From contig JAQJVL010000104.1 in NCBI GenBank assembly GCA_035578905.1, positions 1,178,001 to 1,242,000 on the forward strand: a DNA stretch of 64,000 nt. Reading direction: 5' to 3'. This DNA is from Stictocephala bisonia (taxonomy: Eukaryota > Arthropoda > Insecta > Hemiptera > Membracidae). Shown here in pieces: positions 25,761 through 36,839 of this stretch. The notes beneath the pieces are model-generated. The model had not been told where the DNA came from. It ran no database searches and saw only the letters and a list, made by a program, of their open reading frames with translations. How positions within the stretch are numbered: the stretch's first letter is position 1; each line of letters starts with the position of its first letter. Made by a program: the position numbers and the translations under genes.

Positions 25761-25863
25761 AGTTTTAGTAAAAATGTTTAAGATGATACTCAGTTTGAAT
25801 TTAATTATGTCCTAATAATACGTCAGTAGGCCCAGTTCTTAATTTGAAATTGATAAATATATA

Positions 25864-26276
25864 CAAGGAGGGAAAACAATATGGAAACGTTTTCACAACT
25901 TTTGTATGATTTCATTTGTAAAAGTGAAATCTTGTACATGATCATGGTTACAAAGAACATACTTTTTGAATGAGCGACATTCCATCTTTTCAGGGGGACG
26001 GCTCACGATGAGTTGAACGAAAATTTGCAACGTAAACCTAGGTTGAGTTTCGTATAAAATGAAAGGTCTATTCAAGAGAAATTAATTGCCGCAAATTGGA
26101 CTTCAAAAGGTTTATCCTTTTCAGAATAGCGGTCATTTGAATTCCAAGTAACAAATTTAAAAAATATTATTTATCCCCTTTTTAACGGTTCTAAGCAAAT
26201 AATTGTTATCAAAAATTATACTTTATGGAACACAATTATTTAAAAAAATTAAATTATTACATTATCTATGAAAAAA
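25864..26276 (+). repeat. Truncated copy of the 31.7-kb inverted-repeat element
   Basis: It aligns by eye with 31735-32150 over its whole length, e.g. ATATGGAAACG, CAACTTTT, GTGAAATCTTGTACAT, AATTAATTGCCGCAAA and ACTTTATGGAACACAAT. The similarity stops at the (AT)n run, so the right half and right end are missing. Confidence 0.85.
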
Positions 26277-26280
26277 ATAA

Positions 26281-26285
<5 letters not shown>

Positions 26286-26325
<40 letters not shown>
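26286..26325. repeat. (AT)n microsatellite
   Basis: About 40 bp of alternating TA immediately after the truncated repeat copy. Confidence 0.9.
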
Positions 26326-26326
<1 letters not shown>

Positions 26327-26829
26327 TGTTCTGATTCATACTGTTGATTTCACTTTTGGCCTCCAGGCATAATATTTATTTAATATTGTTTTCTGGTAAA
26401 AGTTTACAAGTGAACACCAGCTCAATATTGTCTGCAAACAAACGTTAAAGTTCTTGTCTTGTCTTTAATATTTGTTGTAACTTTTTCTTGTTAAATCTTT
26501 TAATTTAAATAGCATTGTTTATCTTATAAACGATATTTTTCTGTATAACTTGTATTTTTCTTTACCCTCCGGACTTCATGCATCGTCACTTACGCTAGGA
26601 AAGAGTCAGTTTTATTGCGAGGGTGGATTTAAAATATTTAAGTATTCTTTTATTCAAACTTCACTTTCAATTTCCTGTTACATAACTATTAAATATATAA
26701 TTATTATATGAACTAAATATATCAACAAAATATAAATAATCATATTTATAGCCGTGATATCCCAAAACTAGCTTCCTGGAAAGATCACCAATCATGTAAG
26801 TAGATATTATGTTATGACAAGCGTAAATA
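26326..26829. other. No gene recognised
   Basis: AT-rich spacer; nothing recognisable. Confidence 0.45.
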
Positions 26830-27505
26830 TATTGACCCACCCGCCCACTCATACACGTAGATTGGTACTGATCCACCCAGCCGTACAGTCGTAGTTACCC
26901 ACACACGTAATGTGATATTGACACACCCATACACGTAGAGTGGTACTGACCCACCCAGCCGTACAGGGGTAGTAACACACACTCAACCACCCACAGACGT
27001 AATGTGCTACTGACACACCCATACACGTAGAGTGGTACTGACCCACCCAGCCGTACAGGGGTAGTAACCCACACTCAACCACTCACACACGTAATTTGCT
27101 ATTGACACTCCCATACACGTAGAGTGGTACTGACCCACCCAGCCGTTCAATGGTAGTGACCAACACTCGTGATGCTGTATTGACCCACCCGCCCACTCAT
27201 GCACGTAGAGTGGTACTGACCCACCCAGCCGTACATTGGTAGTGACCCATAATCGTGATGCTGTATTGACCCACCCGCCCACTCATACACGTAGAGTGGT
27301 ACTGACCCACCCAGCCGTACATTGGTAATGACCCATACTCGTGATGCTGTACTGACCCACCCGCACACTCATACACGTAGAGTGGTACTGACCCACCCAG
27401 ACGTGCACTGGTAGTGACCCACACTCGTGATGCTGTACTGACCCACCCGCCCACTCATACACGTACAGTGGTAGTGATGCACCCGCCCCTCCATACGCGT
27501 ACATT
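26830..27505. repeat. 86-bp minisatellite built on a CATACACGTA core
   Basis: Units of 86 bp (CACTCAT landmarks at 27194, 27280 and 27366) each hold CACTCATACACGTAGAGTGG followed by TACTGACCCACCCAGCCGTA; the left part has diverged units. The core CCCA…TACACGTA…GGTA is shared with arrays at 30.0, 32.6, 44.3 and 47.7 kb. Minus-strand frames such as MGGWVSTASRVWV are repeat translations. Confidence 0.9.
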
Positions 27506-27649
27506 CGTATTATGGTAAAAAAACATAACGTTCACAGTTAATAAGGCTGCCACATGAATTAAATATAAAGTTAAACGTATTAATTTTAAATCGTATAAAT
27601 ACTGCTTAAGTCTGTAGCTACTTATATGGAGTAAGTATGATTTAAAGTG

Positions 27650-28850
27650 TGTCACAACGGTCGTTGTCTACAAGTTTTGTCACGATAAAAAAATGCCCGC
27701 TTGTGAATAATAACTCGTCCATCAACATTAATAACTTCCTCACTATACCAACTCCAGCTAGCTCCCCTTGTATTGGTAACGTCGCAGTGAGTCGGAGGTT
27801 TCGTTGTGTGTCAAAACCCTCGTAGTTTACAAGCCATGTTACGATAAAAAATACCCGCTTGTGAATAATAACTCGGCCATCAACACTAATAACTCCCTCA
27901 CTATACCAACTCCAGCTAGCTCCCCTTGTATTGGTAACGTCAGTGAGTCAGAGGTTTCGTTGTGTGTCACAACACCCGTTGTTTACAAGCCTTATCATGA
28001 TAAAAAATGCCCGCTTGTGAATAATAACTCGGCCATCAACACTAATAACTCCCTCACTATACCAACTCCAGCTAGCTCCCCTTGTATTGGTAACGTCCAG
28101 TGAGTCAGAGGTTTCGTTGTGTGTCACAACACCCGTTGTTTACAAGCCTTATCATGATAAAAAATACTCGCTTGTGAATAATAACTCGGCCATCAACATT
28201 AATAACCCCTCACTATACCAACTCCAGCTAGCTCCCCTTGTATTGGTAACGTCCAGTGAGTCAGAGGTTTCGTTGTGTGTCACAACACCCGTTGTTTACA
28301 AGTCTTATCACGATAAAAAATACCCGCTTGTTAACCGATACAAAATGCCCGCTTGTGAATAATAACTCGGCCATCAACATTAATAACTCCCTCACTATAC
28401 CAACTCCAGCTAGCTCCCCTTGTATTGGTAACGTCCAGTGAGTCAGAGGTTTCGTTGTGTGTCACAACCCTCGTAGTTTACAAGCCTTGTTACGATAAAA
28501 ATGCCCGCTTGTGAATAATAACTCGGCCATCAACATTAATAACTCCCTCACTATACCAACTCCAGCTAGCTCCCCTTGTATTGGTAACGTCCAGTGAGTC
28601 AGAGGTTTCGTTGTGTGTCACAACACCCGTTGTTTACAAGCCTTATCATGATAAAAAAATACTCGCTTGTGAATAATAACTCGGCCATCAACATTAATAA
28701 CTCCCTCACTATACCAACTCCAGCTAGCTCCCCTTGTATTGGTAACGTCCAGTGAGTCAGAGGTTTCGTTGTGTGTCAAAACCCTCGTAGTTTACAAGCC
28801 TTGTCAGGATAAAAAATGCTCGCTTGTGAATATTCGGCCGTGATTATTAA
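27650..28850. repeat. 157-bp tandem repeat, about eight copies
   Basis: The landmark GAATAATAACTCG occurs at 27705, 27863, 28019, 28176, 28356, 28513 and 28671, spaced 156-158 bp except for one 180-bp gap, where about 23 bp including a second TACCCGCTTGTTAACC phrase are inserted. A diverged eighth copy ends near 28850. Frames such as MCVKTLVVYKPCYDKK follow the repeat and are broken by its indels, so I do not call them genes. Confidence 0.93.
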
Positions 28851-29034
28851 TAACTCCCTGACCATACTAATAGCTAACGTTCATTGGTAACGTCTCAGGG
28901 AGCATATTTGTAATCGTGGGATTGGTATATAAATATGAAAATTACAAATTGTTTAGTTAATTTTCGACTAATTAAATAAATATAATAGTCTTTATCTCGG
29001 TAATATTTTGGTAATTTAATGTATTTTAAATTAC

Positions 29035-29387
29035 TTGAGTAGCTAGTCGTGATCAATTAGGAGGACACTCGTGATCAACTTTAGTAGCGCCAGTATCAAC
29101 TTGGGTATCATCTGTGATCAACTTGGGTAGCCAGACGTGATCAATTTGGGTAGGACCCATGCTCAAATTAGGTAGCACTCGTGATGAACATGGATATCCA
29201 TATATGATGAACAAGGGTAGGACTCATGATCAACTTGAATAGCACCCGTTGATAACTTGGGTAGCACTCGTGATCAACTTGGGTAGCCAGACGTGATCAT
29301 CTTGGGGTTTGCCAGACGTGATCAACTTGGTAGCACCTGTTGATAACTTGGGTAGCACCCGTGATCAACTAGGGTAGCACCTGTGAT
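29035..29387. repeat. ~22-bp minisatellite (GATCAACTTGGGTAGCACC type)
   Basis: About 15 units of CGTGATCAACTTGGGTAGCA plus CC with many variants. It is a relative of the array at 975-1250. The array resumes at 29849-29885 after the inverted-repeat element at 29388-29840. Confidence 0.85.
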
Positions 29388-29840
29388 GGTCGCCCATTAA
29401 CTGAGCGAAGATTACCTTAATTGAGCGAAAGCCCTCGAAGGGCCCCCAAAAACGTGCCTTAACTGAGCGAAGTCCAGTCCAGGTATATGCGAGTTGTCGG
29501 GACAAGGAATGTTCTTGTTTATGTAGCATCATATCCCACCCGCATACTAGAGGCAGTCAACCACCTGGCCACGGCACGCGCTACCCCGTGGTATGTAGTG
29601 CGAGTTCTCAGCTAACCTAACCTAACCTAACCTAACCTTGGGGAATTTTATTTTGTATATTTGTGTAAGATTCTATTATGTTTAAAAGTGGAATGTGCTA
29701 TGTGAATGTTCATAGTCAAAGAGGGCCGCCGGTTCGCTCAGTTAAGTAAGGCACGTCTCTGGAGGCTCCCTGGAGTGCTTCGCTCAGTTCAGGCACCCAG
29801 GCTACTTGACTCAGGTCACTTCGCTCAGTTAAGACCCGCC
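29388..29840. mobile_element. 453-bp inverted-repeat element with TTAACTGAGCGAAG motifs
   Basis: The ends are GGTCGCCCATTAACTGAGCG at the left and the complement of GGCGGGTCTTAACTGAGCG at the right. The phrase TTAACTGAGCGAA (or one-base variants) occurs three times in the left arm and three times inverted in the right arm. CCTGTGAT flanks both sides (29380-29387 and 29841-29848), an 8-bp direct repeat, although the surrounding minisatellite contains similar octamers. The centre holds a (CCTAA)n run at about 29611-29637. It has no coding frame and I do not know the superfamily. Confidence 0.72.
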
Positions 29841-29848
29841 CCTGTGAT

Positions 29849-30055
29849 CATGTTGGGTTGCCAGTTGTGATCAACTTGAGTAGGATATAAACGCAACATC
29901 AATGAAACGAATTTAAAAATTACCATCACTATAAATATGATATAATTGCATGATATAATGGTTAGGGCTATTAAGGTGATGTATTGACCTACCCACCCAC
30001 TCATACACGTACAATGGTATTGACCCAACCACTCACTCTTACACGTATTAATATG
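29849..30055. repeat. Remnant of the 22-bp array, then a short 36-bp-core segment
   Basis: 29849-29885 continues the GATCAACTTG array. 29985-30055 holds two diverged units of the CACTCATACACGTACAATGG type seen at 26.8 and 32.6 kb. Confidence 0.6.
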
Positions 30056-31734
30056 GCAAGAACCAAGTTAACATGAAATTGTTGAACATCAGCAAACTCT
30101 CAATACTCGAAGTACTCTATTTTCTGATATAGTGATTCCTTAGTTACGATTAGTGGCATTCAATTCAGTTCACTATAACCTTTAAAGTGATGTAACACAA
30201 GGTTTATGCTTCTTTAAAGAATATTGACGATATCCTCAACAGGACGTCACCAGTTAATATTAATTTTTCGAATTTCTATTCCGATTAATAAAGAGAATGG
30301 TACCTCCAGACAATTTATACACCCTGCATAAATCCTTTGACGAGCGTAAAAAGTAATACTCGTATGTTCGTCGAGTTCTTAGGAAGAGGCACAGAATGTG
30401 TTTCACACAGATTAATTAAGGGTTGATTGAGACACAGAAAACACATTTGTGTGTTGTAATTGTAAATGCCTTAACAGAGTCGGAGTGACTATCAAACATA
30501 GAAGAAAGAACACAAGTGACATTTCAATTGATTTACTTACGATCAAACTGCTGCACTATTTTCGCCCTCTATCGTTAAGAGGCCTAATTAAGTTCTTTTC
30601 TGTTTGCAGGGAACAGAAAGCTGCTTACCCATCTAATTAGTGTTTAAATGTCAATTATATAGTATTCCCAATCAATGGAATCATTTGTAAACGAGGATCA
30701 TTATTTTATTTCATACTTGTCTTCCTATGGTGTATTTTCTTCTGCCAAGTAGCAATAATTTAACTTACTTAAGGAAAAACTGAATCATAATTATGAATGT
30801 GACATATTTCATCAAGTAGCTATAAACAGTGATGAATGGTGTGGTGGTAAAACTTTGATGGTATGGTTTGGTAAGCGGAGAAATTTGAAAAAGGCCTTAT
30901 TGTTTTTTCAATCAACTATAAATTAGGGTAGTTTTTGTCTTGTAAAATAAGACCTACGATGCTGGGTTGATTATTTTCAGTTGTTAAGACCTCTTCCATG
31001 AAAGTGATAGACCTAATAGTTTTTTCTAATTATGGTTCTTGGGGTTACTACCCATTGTCTTTCCCTCGTTGTTGCTAAATCATGAAAATAATTATTGACA
31101 AATGATGTTTTCTCGATTATTGTTTGTTTGTTACTGTTTGGATCTATCTTAACAAACAATCTAATTTAGAATTTTTAAGTGTTAAAATAAATATTTGATG
31201 TATGCACCATTTGGATTTAATTAAATTTATTCAATCTTCGATTTTATATAAAAAAAATTAGTATTTGGTCAACCTGACGTAGAATGAGCACATTACCGCG
31301 TTTTTATTGAATCTTGGCCAGGTATGACTGGAAACTCATTACTGCATTAACTATGACAACAATAACTTGTGAACTAATTATGAAAGCATGTGTTGTTGAC
31401 TGGTCCAGACAGTTCATAATGTGTTGATCAGCTGTGCGGCTCTGTCCTGTTGACTTTGGGAAGTGACATCTGTTTATGTTGATGTTGTTATTAAATCCGA
31501 CCTCTGATTGGCGCGTTGTACGTATTATTATGACAAATCATAAAGCAAACTTGGTTCAATCACAGCCCGTTACATTTACTGATTTCATCTGCAATCAACT
31601 CATTCTCTCAAAACAAAGTGATATTGTTTCACAAAATTATTGTATTTAACGGAAAGACATTAGTGAATATGCCATAAAATGTGTATTTTTAGGGTTCGTT
31701 TTATTTTGTAGGGATAAATAAAGAAATCTAATTA
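30056..31734. other. No gene recognised
   Basis: Mixed-composition sequence without arrays. A 63-codon frame at 30449-30640 (+) has several cysteines near its start but no family resemblance that I can name. Confidence 0.4.
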
Positions 31735-33308
31735 CAGGGTGGGACAAAATATGGAAACGCTTTCACAACTTTTCTGTGACTTCACTGGTAAAAGTGAAAT
31801 CTTGTACATCATCATGGTTATAAAGAACACACTTTTTGACGCCATTAGCGACATTTCATCTTTTCAGAGGGAAGGCCCACGTGGAGTTAGACGAAAATCT
31901 TTAATGTAAGCCTAGATCGAGTTTGATATCAAATTAAAGGTCTATTTAATAGAAATTAATTGCCGCAAACCGGACTTAAAAAGGTACATCCTTTTCATAG
32001 TAGCGGTCATTTAAATTTCAAAGTAGCTAATTTTAAAATATTATTTCTCTGCTATTTAACTATTTTAAGTAAATTATTGTAATCAAAAACAATACTTTAT
32101 GGAACACAATAACTCAAAATAGTTAAATTAACAAATGATCTATGAAAAAAACTACGCTTTCACAACAACTTTATTTTTTCACCAAATTTATCTCAAAACA
32201 CTCATAAAGTCTGTTAAGTTTTACAATTTTCTTCCATCGCAAAGAAAATTTTTTTTTATTCAGAAATTACGCAAATAGCTTCAGCATATGTCGGAGGAAA
32301 AAAAATTTGGTCAGCAATGAACGTGTTAACTTAGGTCACTGTGAGCCCTTCTTACACCATGATGACACCTTTATCAACTTGTTTGCTTCTTCAATATTTT
32401 TCAGTACAATACAGTGTTGGACCAAAATGACATACTCCTAAACCTTCTATTTTCTTCTACTAACATTCATATTGAGGACAACTCACCCCTAATACCAGAC
32501 AATCGTCATCACCCAGCTCTAATTACTACCATCGATAAACGTTAATAAATCTTGTGCATCAACTTAATTCTTGACTTCAGGCATTGTAATGTGGTTACTA
32601 ACCTAACCTAACCATTTCATTCGCTGCGCTAGTGACACCCGCCCGCCCATACACGTACGGTAGTACTAACCCACCCACCCACCCATACACGTACGGTGGT
32701 ACTAACCCACCTGCCCACCCATACACGTACGGTGGTACTAACCCACCCGCCCACCCATACACGTACGGTAGTACCCAGCCTAACCGTGCTCACGGACTTG
32801 ATTGTATCCGTTTTCATGACGTAGAACCATTTCATTTGCAACCAAAGACTAATAAGCCTTTAACAACGGTTTTGTATTAATAAGAATTAATACAACCTAA
32901 TTATTTACCGGTGCATTTTAATTTGCACTGGTAATTAGTATTTCCTCGTTTTCAATCGCCTGTATTGATTTAATTTGTACAGGCGTTTATTTAAAATTGT
33001 GAAGTCGACTCCTAGATCCTGGACCCCAAGTGATTCTTAATAGCATTAAAACACTCTAAATGTCATTTTAGTTAACATTAATTTACTGGCATATTCAAAA
33101 AGCAAATCTTTCATAAGTTTTGGAAACAAGTTAAGGGGTAAATAACATAAAACCCACCCTGTATGCACACACACACACGCACGCACATTTGTAGGCTAAT
33201 GGCGTCAAAAAGTGTGTTCTTTATAACTAAGAGGATGTACAAGTTTAACTGTTACCAGTGAAGTCACAGAAAAGTTGTGAAAGCGTTTCCATATTTTTTT
33301 CCACCCTT
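31735..33308. mobile_element. Non-autonomous element with 114-bp terminal inverted repeats
   Basis: The left end starts CAGGGTGG and contains ATATGGAAACGC, CACAACTTTTCTGTGACTTC and TTTTTGACGCCATTAG. The right end at 33195-33308 is its complement with about a dozen differences. TA lies outside both ends (31733-31734 and 33309-33310), consistent with a Tc1/mariner-type target, though TA is common by chance here. There is no transposase frame. The interior includes a 36-bp minisatellite (32632-32775) and a CA run (33167-33182). A truncated second copy is at 25864-26276. Confidence 0.82.
32632..32775. repeat. 36-bp minisatellite, four copies
   Basis: Units read CCCATACACGTACGGTGGTA followed by CTAACCCACCCGCCCA, spaced exactly 36 bp. 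The array is inside the 31735-33308 element. The same unit, inverted, makes up the 44.3-44.7-kb array. Confidence 0.92.
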
Positions 33309-34605
33309 TATATTAAAATTGTGGTTAAAAAACACAAAAGTGTATTACAGGTAAAACCTCAATTATGTTTCATTATACTGTATTTCATTTAGTAATGTTA
33401 TTGTAATATTTATGGATTAGTATAGGCCTATTGAAACTGAACGTATAAGGAACAAAAATTTAAAATAATAACAAGACAAGCTTATAAACATTTGAGAGTA
33501 GTCTACAATAATGTGTACATAGAGAATGTAATAAATATAAAATGTTCTCTGAAAAGTTGTAGCCTACATACATTTAAGATACAAAGATAAAACAAAATAA
33601 ATGTATGCTAGTAGAAATAATTTATCTGTATAAATTAATCGTGACAAAATATTGTTATGAAGCTGAACATATATCAGGTATTTTACCTTACTCTGCTGAG
33701 TCCTAGTACACTCTACAGAGCACTGAAGAAAGGTATGAGCACACTGCTCGACCTCACTACTTACCATAAGGACCATGGGGATTTAGAGGGCGGAGTTCCA
33801 AAGTTTTCTACCCCAATTCACCCCGCGAGGCCTAAGACCGAAATCGACATGCCGATATAGCTTACAAGCGCAATCCTCTAGCAAGGCCATAAGTAGGGCT
33901 ACAGGGAAATCTATGGGCCAGAGCTGCCTCGTGAAGCAGTAAGGCCGAGGCCGAAGGCTGATACTACAGAGTCTTATTGCGTGGCCGTAGGCCGAGTCCA
34001 TGATATGAGGGGCATTCAGGGGGTTTGAGCCATAGCCACCAACGATCGAAGCTTCGTTCTACTTATTTTACATTGTTAAGCTAATATTTTAATTTAAGAT
34101 ATTTACCAAGTGAAAAATAATTGGGGGTGAATTTATTTTCTGTGAAGTTTAAAAATGCTGTGAGTGTAACTTAAAATATTTAAACAAACAGTAACTTAGC
34201 AGTTAAATTTATTGAATTTAAACAGTGACTATACCATAAAATAATGTTTGATAGATGAACTATACATATTGATTAGATAATTTAATTTATGTATTTGATT
34301 TTATCACAGTTGTGCAAGTAGGATGTAATTAATTTAGCATAATATGCAGTAAAATTTCTTATTATAGTTAATTTACAATAATTAAGGAAATTAAATTATT
34401 AGTTGAATAAAATTAGTCGTTATCTTTAGTGGCTAATGTTATCACATTTGATAAAAAAGTATTAAAAATTTGATATGAATTGTACTATCTTGCTTGACGT
34501 AATTTTTTTAGGCGTAGAAAGCTGATTTACGTTACAAATTTGATATGATTAGCCATTACCTTTTTTGTTGTTGATATTTTATCATAATGAACTAGAATTA
34601 TATAA
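33309..34605. other. No gene recognised; GC-richer block at 33780-34045
   Basis: The 33780-34045 block stands out by base composition, with GGCCGAGGCCGAAGGC and GTGGCCGTAGGCCGAG, and has opposed short frames on both strands. It may be a dispersed repeat; I cannot name it. The rest is AT-rich. Confidence 0.4.
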
Positions 34606-35100
34606 TTAATCACACCTTGACTCCCACCATGACACCTCTTGAGATCTTGACACCTCGACACCCTGACACCTTGAAACTAACGCTGACACCTGTTGATATC
34701 CTGGCACTTTGACCCATGATACCTCAACATCCTGACACCTCTTGACATCCTGGCATTTTGAGACCATGATATCTTGACATCCGGACACCTTGAAACTGAC
34801 CCTGACACCTATTGATGTCCTGACACCTTGAAACTGACCCTGACACCTATTGATGTCCTGACACTAAGAAACTCACCCTGACACCTCTTGCCATCCTGGC
34901 ACTTTGACCCATGATACCTCGACATCCTGACTCCTTGAAACTTACTTTGACACCTCTAGAAATCTTGGCACTTAGACACAATGATACCATGACATACTGG
35001 CACCTTGAAACTCACCCCGACACCTCTTGACGTACTGACACCAGGAAACCCACCCTGCCACCTTTGAGACCCTGAACCATTGATACTCACTCTGACACAC
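34606..35100. repeat. Degenerate minisatellite (TTGACATCCTGACACC)
   Basis: Loosely repeated phrases CCTGACACCT, TTGAAACTGACCCTGACACC and TTGACATCCTGGCA. The copy at 34790-34860 is a clear 49-bp direct duplication, while elsewhere the period varies, so this array is old. Confidence 0.75.
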
Positions 35101-35362
35101 AACTAACCGGGTTAGATATTTGGTATAATAAGTCTCTTGCTAGTATATTTTTCTTTATTTCAACTAAATCATAGGTGAAAGAAGAATTAAAACTACTTAA
35201 TCCTACTATTAGGCTATATTAGGAATGTGTTCATATCCCAAATCTGTTCATACAAGGAGAAAAACCTTCAAGAGGTTTTATGTTGAAGATGGAGCTGTAT
35301 TGGTTTTCTGTATATATTTTTTTTAAATAAAACAATTTAAACCAATAAAAACTTTTAATAGT

Positions 35363-35395
35363 GAGGCCTTTCGATAGCAAGGCTATCATCGTCAG
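35363..35395 (-). ncRNA. Hammerhead-ribozyme-like motif
   Basis: On the minus strand: CTGACGA, one extra T, a perfect 6-bp stem GATAGC/GCTATC with a CTT loop, GAA, then the self-complementary AGGCCT and C. These are the conserved core boxes of a hammerhead ribozyme (CUGANGA, stem II, GAA, A-U closing pair, cleavage C). The palindromic stem III has no loop, so it could only form between two molecules. The unpaired T after CUGANGA and weak pairing of stem I are departures from the model. Hammerhead motifs are known in the terminal repeats of Penelope-like elements, which supports the reading. Confidence 0.5.
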
Positions 35396-35603
35396 ACACA
35401 TCACAAATAAATATACAAAAAGTAAATAAAAGTAATATAACCTTATATAAACATATGTTTTAAAATGTTTAACTTTTGTGGCTAAATATATTATTATTAT
35501 TCTAAATGGTAGTTTTATTATGAATTTGATAGTATTATAAATTGAATATAAATTAATTGTTTATATTTTTGTAAGTAAAATAGAAAAAGGAAAATTAAAA
35601 AAA

Positions 35604-35830
35604 GATTTCAAGAATATTTTTCACACATAAAATTTAATAGGGAAGAAAAATCTGCAATTGCCAATCACTGCATTAACACTGGCCATAGTATTAAAAAAAA
35701 TTTAAATTATTAAAACATATAACAACACCACGATATTTAAATGCATGGGAATCATGGTAGATTAACAAAGCAAATTCTGAAAATGTATTAAACCAAGAAG
35801 ATGGACCGATTCAAAATTCTATTTTACTTT
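35604..35830 (+). pseudogene. Decayed GIY-YIG nuclease tail (Penelope-like)
   Basis: The first frame gives RFQEYFSHIKFNREEKSAIA followed by NHCINTGHSI, matching the second half of the GIY-YIG domain, then a stop after KKNLNY. A second frame gives LNAWESW, a stop, and INKANSENVLNQEDGPIQNS. The N-terminal GIY and YIG motifs are not visible. Nonfunctional. Confidence 0.75.
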
Positions 35831-35990
35831 CAAAACTATAAACAATTAATTTATATTCAATTTATAATACTTTCAAATTCATAATAAAACTACCATTTAG
35901 AATAATAATAATATATTTAGCCACAAAAGTAAAAATTTTTAAAACATATGTTTATATAAGGTTATATTACTTTTATTTACTTTTTGTATA

Positions 35991-36839
35991 TTAAAAATAA
36001 ATAATAAAGAAACACATGTGTACGAATAACTGGCGAATAACTCTCTCTTCCCAGACCGACCATGTTATTGTAACAACGTTATTTTCTCGTCAAAAAGGTT
36101 TTTAAACTTTAATAGGAATCGTTCCTAAATTTTGGGAGTAAGTGAATATCTTAAATAGTGTAAGATTTCTCCTTCAAAATGTATACATTGGTGGAAACTT
36201 ACCGCACTGCTAACATTTTATTTTACAATAAATAATGCCCCCTACTTACTTTGATTACGTATGTTATGTTTACTAAGTCTGATAACTTATGTTATCTCAG
36301 GGGTCCTTTTTGTATAAACTCCCATTATTCTTTTTCTTTTTTCAGTATGTTTGTTATTTAAATTGAGTAGTATTATAATCAGTTTTTTCAACGCTGTCTT
36401 GTACCACTTTATTGGTAAAGCAATGATACAAGACTCGTTCTCAGTTTTCCTTTTTCTTTTTTTCACTAAAAGAATTTTAACGTGGTATAACAAACTTCTG
36501 TTTCATTTTAAATATAATACTTGTATGCATTCTGTACGTGCATACAACTTGATGGGTCTTGCTACTTACCCTACGTAGACTGGACGTTAAGGACACGGAC
36601 TGTCGTCCATTCTACTCTATGTATATGACGTTATATAAGAATTGATCGTCATATGCAAACCCATGGGTGTGACTGCCATCAGAGTGGCAGATGAGTATTG
36701 CGGGCGAGAGGGTTGAAGGACGCGTAAATATATATGTGAGGCTACCAGCTGGATAAAAAATGTCCTTTCATAGAGATTAACACAACGTTTCGAAACGTAT
36801 AAAATGTCACATTAAAAAAAAAAATAATAATAAAATAAC
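35991..36839. other. No gene recognised
   Basis: AT-rich; opposed frames at 36287-36578 on both strands are not family-like. Nothing else seen. Confidence 0.45.

Larger units (their letters stand above)
24742..25820 (-). mobile_element. Penelope-like element remnant with inverted terminal repeats
   Basis: Arms of about 104 bp lie in inverted orientation at 24742-24845 and 25717-25820. Both share CACTTGAAAATGA, GAAACATGTTGTGTGATGT and CCTAATAATA with moderate divergence. Between them, on the minus strand, is the C-terminal part of a Penelope-like protein (25030-25531). The reverse transcriptase core is missing, so this is an internally deleted copy. Penelope-like elements are known to carry terminal repeats in either orientation, which fits. 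Confidence 0.82.
35340..35990 (+). mobile_element. Second Penelope-like remnant with inverted arms
   Basis: Arms of about 155 bp at 35411-35565 and 35836-35990 are inverted copies with only a few differences (shared landmarks GCCACAAAAGT, CCATTTAGAATAATAATA and AACATATGTTTATATAAGG). Between them on the plus strand is a decayed GIY-YIG tail: RFQEYFSHIKFN, EEKSAIANHCINTGHSIKK, then, in a shifted frame, YLNAWES and NQEDGPIQNS. The reverse transcriptase is missing. A hammerhead-like motif lies just outside the left arm (35363-35395). The element is close in plan to the 24.7-25.8-kb copy but not closely related in sequence. Confidence 0.8.

Noticed and set aside
27804..28441. Frames of 61-99 codons with a repeated VYKPYHDKK segment
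   Set aside because: They follow the 157-bp tandem repeat and are broken by its indels.
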